From: M3007 sp041736625
Lineage (GTDB): Bacteria; Bacteroidota; Bacteroidia; Chitinophagales; Saprospiraceae
Length of the DNA stretch: 64,000 bases
NCBI GenBank assembly: GCA_041736625.1
Contig: JBGSTG010000007.1
Location: 1-64,000 of the forward strand
Reading direction: 5' to 3'
Under the pieces are notes generated by a model. It made no database searches. It was given only the letters and a program-made list of their open reading frames with translations, and had not been told where the DNA came from. Each line of letters opens with the position of its first letter. Position 1 is the stretch's first letter. The position numbers and the translations under genes are program-made. Below, one piece after another: positions 60,870-64,000 of the stretch.

Positions 60870-60938
60870 CGGGGCGTAGCGCAGCCCGGTAGCGCATCCC
60901 GATTAGATCGGGAGGGTCTCCAGGTTCAAATGCCACAC
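60870..60938 (+). pseudogene. Broken tRNA-Pro-like copy (5' part only)
   Basis: CGGGGCGTAGCGCAGCCCGG and the rest of the D arm are identical to the intact tRNA-Pro 87 bp downstream. The anticodon arm (TCCCG-ATTAGAT-CGGGA) would present TAG. The T arm begins (CCAGGTTCAAAT) but its 3' strand and the 3' acceptor strand are replaced by a CACACCC tract, so a mature tRNA cannot form. It is a tandem partial duplication of the neighbouring gene. Confidence 0.75.
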
Positions 60939-60956
60939 CCACACCCACACTTAATT

Positions 60957-61030
60957 CGGGGCGTAGCGCAGCCCGGTAGCGCGCCTGCTTTGGGAGCAGG
61001 AAGTCCCAGGTTCGAATCCTGGTGCCCCGA
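60957..61030 (+). tRNA. tRNA-Pro (TGG anticodon)
   Basis: The 74-nt gene has acceptor CGGGGCG pairing with TGCCCCG (one G-T pair), D arm GCGCAGCCCGGTAGCGC, anticodon arm CCTGC-TTTGGGA-GCAGG and T arm CCAGGTTCGAATCCTGG. CCA is not encoded, so it must be added after transcription, unlike the neighbouring tRNA-Ser. A hairpin terminator follows at 61040. Confidence 0.96.
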
Positions 61031-61039
61031 CGAATAAAG

Positions 61040-61070
61040 AGAGCCATTGTGAGAACGATGGCTCTTTTTT
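61040..61070 (+). terminator. Intrinsic terminator after tRNA-Pro
   Basis: AGAGCCATT and GATGGCTCT pair around GTGAGAAC and are followed directly by TTTTTT. Confidence 0.85.
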
Positions 61071-61076
61071 GTATCT

Positions 61077-61322
61077 ATGGCTTACGTGTATATCCTCTAT
61101 TCGTCCAGTTTGGATCGATATTATGTTGGCTCGACGGAGATGTTTCCGGAAGAGCGACTCAGGAAACATTTGTCTAACCACAGTGGGTTTACTGGCAAAG
61201 CCAAGGACTGGGTGATCGTCTACACAGAGAAGTTTGACAACAAGGGCGACGCACTCAAAAGAGAAAAGCAGATTAAAGCCTGGAAATCTAAAACCGCTAT
61301 TGAGCAACTCGTTGCCCGGTAG
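61077..61322 (+). CDS. GIY-YIG nuclease family protein
   Basis: The 81-residue protein starts at ATG 61077 (MAYVYILYSSSLDRYYVGST) with the YVYIL...YYVG core of the GIY-YIG fold, Arg in RLRKHL, and DALKREKQIKAWKSKTAIEQ at the end. This is the short UvrC/URI-type single-domain family (COG2827) abundant in Bacteroidota. The physiological role is unknown. It follows the tRNA-Pro terminator by 6 bp, so it is not simply cotranscribed. A palindromic repeat of family A follows its stop. Confidence 0.92.
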   Translation: MAYVYILYSSSLDRYYVGSTEMFPEERLRKHLSNHSGFTGKAKDWVIVYTEKFDNKGDALKREKQIKAWKSKTAIEQLVAR

Positions 61323-61330
61323 AGAAGGAC

Positions 61331-61366
61331 ATACTCGTCCTACGAGTATACTGGTAGGACGAGTAT
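61331..61366. repeat. Dispersed palindromic repeat, family A, copy 3
   Basis: ATACTCGTCCTACGAGTA and TACTGGTAGGACGAGTAT form an 18-bp-arm hairpin with two mismatches, 8 bp after the GIY-YIG stop codon. Confidence 0.85.
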
Positions 61367-61483
61367 GCCACAGGGTAATAGGCTGGACGATGCCGAACCA
61401 AAGCCACTATTTTTACAACCAACTGACACAACCCACTCCATTATTCCCAAATTATCCATACTTTAGCCCTTCCAAAATATATA

Positions 61484-61921
61484 ATGGCCCTTTACCATCT
61501 CATATACCGAAGCAAAGCCCGCACCCGGCCCAACGACGCCGAACTGACCGCCCTGTTGCAGCAGTGCCGGGAAAACAACACGCCAAAACAGATCAGCGGC
61601 ATACTGCTGTACGGGCACGGGATCTATGTCCAACTGCTGGAAGGCGACGACGAATGTGTGAGGGAACTGTACTACAACCACATCGCCCAGGACCCCCGGC
61701 ACTACGACCTCAAGGTGCTGCGCGAGGGCGGCATCAGCCGGCGCTTGTACACCAACTGGTCCATGGCGTTTCGGGTATATGAGCCCGACCGGTTCCTTTC
61801 GTCTCCCGGTTTTGTAGACCCCGACCAGCCCTCCATTTACGGGCGCAGCCTGCTGTCGCCCCTGCAAACCATGGAGGCGATGGAAGTGCTCTCCCTGGAG
61901 GTGCAGCGAAGAGGAGAATAA
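61484..61921 (+). CDS. BLUF-domain photoreceptor
   Basis: The 145-residue protein is a complete single BLUF domain: Tyr8 (LIYRS), Asn31/Asn32, ISGILLYGHGIYVQLLEG with the FAD-contacting Gln50, and RHYDLKVLREGGISRR followed by WSMAF. Tyr and Gln form the blue-light switching pair around FAD. The C-terminus adds about 45 residues as capping helices with no output domain, so it should signal by protein contact. The gene converges with the next one (18-bp gap). Confidence 0.93.
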   Translation: MALYHLIYRSKARTRPNDAELTALLQQCRENNTPKQISGILLYGHGIYVQLLEGDDECVRELYYNHIAQDPRHYDLKVLREGGISRRLYTNWSMAFRVYEPDRFLSSPGFVDPDQPSIYGRSLLSPLQTMEAMEVLSLEVQRRGE

Positions 61922-61939
61922 CAACGAATGCGGCGGGAA

Positions 61940-62410
61940 TCAGGCCATGGCAGGCGCCAGCGTTTCCGCGAGCGCTTCCCGGACGGTGGCGTCCAGCAAC
62001 CGGTTTTCCAGTACGTCTGCGTAGGCTTCGAAGTACGCGATAACGTCTTCCCGGCGGTTGCGGCGCAGCCAGCGGAAGCCACCCGGAAGCTGTGCCAGCA
62101 CCTTTTTGTCGGATAAATATTCCAGGTGATGCACGTCGGTGGGGGTAAGCCCCAGCTCCATCAGTTTGTGCAGCACCAAGTCCACCGGCGCCTGGCTGGC
62201 GGGGCACCAGGCGGTGGCGAGCTCCGTCCACTCACCCGCGCCTTCCTGCGCGTAAGCGAATATCTCGCGCTCGTCGAGGTCGGTCACTACCTGGATGAGG
62301 TTTCCACAATTGCATTGCCCGTGATGTCCCCAGGCGTAAGAGGCGCCGTTGCGCAGGTTCCCTGCCGCGTCCCGGAGCGCAGCAATGAGGGTGATGGTCG
62401 GTTTTGCCAT
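61940..62410 (-). CDS. Conserved hypothetical protein with CNCG motif
   Basis: The 156-residue protein starts at ATG 62410 (MAKPTITLIAALRDAAGNL). It contains YAWGHHGQCNCGNLIQVVTDLD, with a possible metal-binding HHxxCxCG cluster, then a helical half ending LAETLAPAMA. The pattern VHHLEYLSDKKVL is also conserved in my memory of Bacteroidota genomes. No function is assigned. Confidence 0.7.
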   Translation of the reverse strand: MAKPTITLIAALRDAAGNLRNGASYAWGHHGQCNCGNLIQVVTDLDEREIFAYAQEGAGEWTELATAWCPASQAPVDLVLHKLMELGLTPTDVHHLEYLSDKKVLAQLPGGFRWLRRNRREDVIAYFEAYADVLENRLLDATVREALAETLAPAMA

Positions 62411-62600
62411 GACAGGTTTGCTTTTGAGAACAAATATGCGGTTTGAAACGCAAAAATCCGTTTCCGGTTCGGGGTACACTGTCTACTTTGGAACGATTAT
62501 AAAAAAGGGCGCTTTATTTTAACCCATCCGTGCCTGCGTTCCGGCAGCATTCGGGCCGGATTCTGTATCTTTCCGGGGCTCAAACCATAAAAATGCTCTT

Positions 62601-64000
62601 ATGTCAAAATTCCTGTACATCCTGCTCCTGTTGTGCCTGTCGGCTGTTGTGCTGCCGGCCCAGACCTCCAAAGACATTACCGTGCCGTTGAAAGCGGAAG
62701 TGTCGCAATCCCCGGCCACTATCACCCTCTCCTGGCCCAACCCCGGCAATGCCAACCTGTTGGTGCTGCGCCGCACCAAAGGGCAAACCGGCGCGCAATG
62801 GGTCGTTGTGCTCAACGCAAACGCCAGCAACTTTACCGGGCTGCTGGACAATACCGTGCAAGCCGGCCAAACGTACGAGTACGTCATCCGCCGCCAGCTC
62901 GGCGCCCTAAGCGCCTTTGGCTACGCCAGTGCCGCCTTGTACACACCACCGGTGGATCATCGCGGCACGGTGCTGCTGTTCGTCGATTCTACCCTGTACG
63001 GTCCTTTGGCGATGGAACTGGAGCGTTTCCGCCTCGACCTGAATGGCGACGGCTGGCACATCCGCGAGTTCCCTACCGGCGCCTCCGCCACGGTTGAAAC
63101 CGTGAAAAGCCAGATTGTGCAGGCCTACCTGGCGGATTCCGTATCCGTGCGCTCCGTTTTTTTGCTTGGCGCCATCCCTGTCCCGTATTCCGGCAACACC
63201 GCCTGGGATGCCCACATGGAGCACAACGGCGCCTGGCCGGCCGACGTCTACTATGGCGATGTGGACGGCTTGTGGACCGATGATCAGATCGAAAACACCT
63301 CGCCGGCCAGGGCCGCAAACGACAACATTGGCGGCGACGGCAAGTTCGACCAGAGTTACATCCCGTCCGACATAGAGCTCGAAGTCGGTAGGGTCGATTT
63401 CCGCCGCCTCAACCCGGCCACCTTCGGCGCCTCGAGCACCGAATTGCTGCGCCGTTACCTGGACAAGAACCACGCCTGGCGGCAAAAAAAATACGTCGCC
63501 CAGCCCAAGGCGCTGGTGGACGACAACTTCGGCTATTTCAACGGCGAGGCTTTCGGGGCCAACGGCTGGCGAAATGCCTACCCCCTGGTGGGCGATTCGG
63601 CGGTGGTAGCCGCCGACTTTTTCAACGACACCGACGGCGATCCCTGGCTGATGGCCTTTGGCTGCGGCGGGGGCAACTACTCCGGCGCCGGCGGGGTGGG
63701 CAACAGCACCAACTTTGCCACCGACTCCGTCAATGCGGTGTTCACCATGCTTTTTGGCAGCTACTTCGGCGACTGGGATTCCGAGAACAACCCCTTTATG
63801 CCCTCAGCCCTGGCCTCCAAAGGGGGCATTCTCTCCTGTGTTTGGGCCGGACGCCCCCACTGGTTCACGCACCCCCTGGCCTCCGGAGAGACCATCGGGT
63901 ATTGCACCCGGGAAACCCAAAATACAGAGTTCAACGACGGTTTTTACCTGACCTTCGGGTACGGCGGCGCCCATGTGTCGCTGCTGGGCGACCCCACCTT
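62601..64000 (+). CDS. Exported FN3-like / peptidase-like protein (cut by the window end)
   Basis: The frame opens at ATG 62601 with a signal peptide (MSKFLYILLLLCLSAVVLPAQ) and runs past the window end, so at least 466 residues are seen. A fibronectin type III-like domain (residues 25-115; PATITLSWPNPGNANLLVLR) is followed by a domain with VLLFVDSTLYGPLAMELERF, RSVFLLGAIPVPYSG, YYGDVDGLWTDDQ and SDIELEVGRVDFRRL. This resembles C25/caspase-fold gingipain-like regions, but I cannot see a catalytic His-Cys pair with certainty. A type A sorting domain would be expected further on. A TATCTTTC element at 62566-62573 may be its promoter. Confidence 0.75.
   Translation, partial: MSKFLYILLLLCLSAVVLPAQTSKDITVPLKAEVSQSPATITLSWPNPGNANLLVLRRTKGQTGAQWVVVLNANASNFTGLLDNTVQAGQTYEYVIRRQLGALSAFGYASAALYTPPVDHRGTVLLFVDSTLYGPLAMELERFRLDLNGDGWHIREFPTGASATVETVKSQIVQAYLADSVSVRSVFLLGAIPVPYSGNTAWDAHMEHNGAWPADVYYGDVDGLWTDDQIENTSPARAANDNIGGDGKFDQSYIPSDIELEVGRVDFRRLNPATFGASSTELLRRYLDKNHAWRQKKYVAQPKALVDDNFGYFNGEAFGANGWRNAYPLVGDSAVVAADFFNDTDGDPWLMAFGCGGGNYSGAGGVGNSTNFATDSVNAVFTMLFGSYFGDWDSENNPFMPSALASKGGILSCVWAGRPHWFTHPLASGETIGYCTRETQNTEFNDGFYLTFGYGGAHVSLLGDPT

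Noticed and set aside
60829..61047. Frames across the tRNA-Pro region encoding RGVAQPGSA-type peptides
   Set aside because: These are well-known false translations of tRNA-Pro genes; the RNA gene explains the sequence.

Overview
The window looks like chromosomal DNA from a GC-rich member of the Bacteroidota, most likely a Saprospiraceae-like lineage. The evidence is many very large secreted proteins ending in type IX secretion (T9SS) sorting domains, both type A and the gliding-motility-associated type B, SprB-type repeats, and promoters of the Bacteroidota form TTG-N19..21-TAnnTTTG. Families such as DUF7935 and DUF4261 agree with this. No T9SS machinery gene is present; only cargo is seen.

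Layout. 1-2,940: a decayed stretch with a twice-frameshifted exported-protein gene, a truncated DUF3365 heme-protein fragment, and a repeat lipoprotein gene split by an in-frame TAG. 2,940-10,312: a ~2,000-residue adhesin-like cargo, a SemiSWEET transporter, and an Rpn/YhgA-like nuclease gene whose 5' end was replaced by a mobile-element arm. 10,449-12,966: an mlaD-mlaF-mlaE-type lipid-transport operon. 13,169-19,300: type B cargo proteins and a DUF4261 protein. 19,526-21,354: a ygiB/ygiC-like pair. 21,391-25,210: an ECF sigma factor with a putative anti-sigma partner, and a GH31 glucosidase. 25,254-31,807: sirtuin, amino acid permease, methyltransferase, PIN toxin-antitoxin pair, thioredoxin-fold protein and an AAA/PD-(D/E)XK protein. 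32,215-55,244: mostly cell-surface cargo, interrupted by hutI, a cytochrome oxidase subunit III gene and conserved unknowns. 55,262-62,410: housekeeping genes (FMN oxidase, RlpA, IscA-type protein), a candidate oriC with dnaA, two tRNAs plus a broken tRNA copy, a GIY-YIG nuclease and a BLUF photoreceptor. The window ends inside another exported protein.

As a group, the cargo genes encode an extracellular surface proteome: beta-helix, HYR, MopE-type, FG-GAP, BNR, SprB, cohesin-like and dockerin-like modules. Three T9SS cargo proteins carry cohesin-like modules, and two of these also carry dockerin-like calcium loops. Some cargo genes contain G tracts placed where slippage would switch the signal peptide or the sorting domain off.

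The intergenic DNA is rich in dispersed palindromic repeats of several unrelated families. They sit in five of the six convergent gene gaps longer than 20 bp. Two copies of a 34-bp palindrome differ only by a compensated base pair. I did not find a complete new multi-gene defence or biosynthetic system. The best leads are the cohesin/dockerin-like cargo, the possible phase-variable tracts, the palindrome families and the repeat lipoprotein broken at a conserved cysteine.
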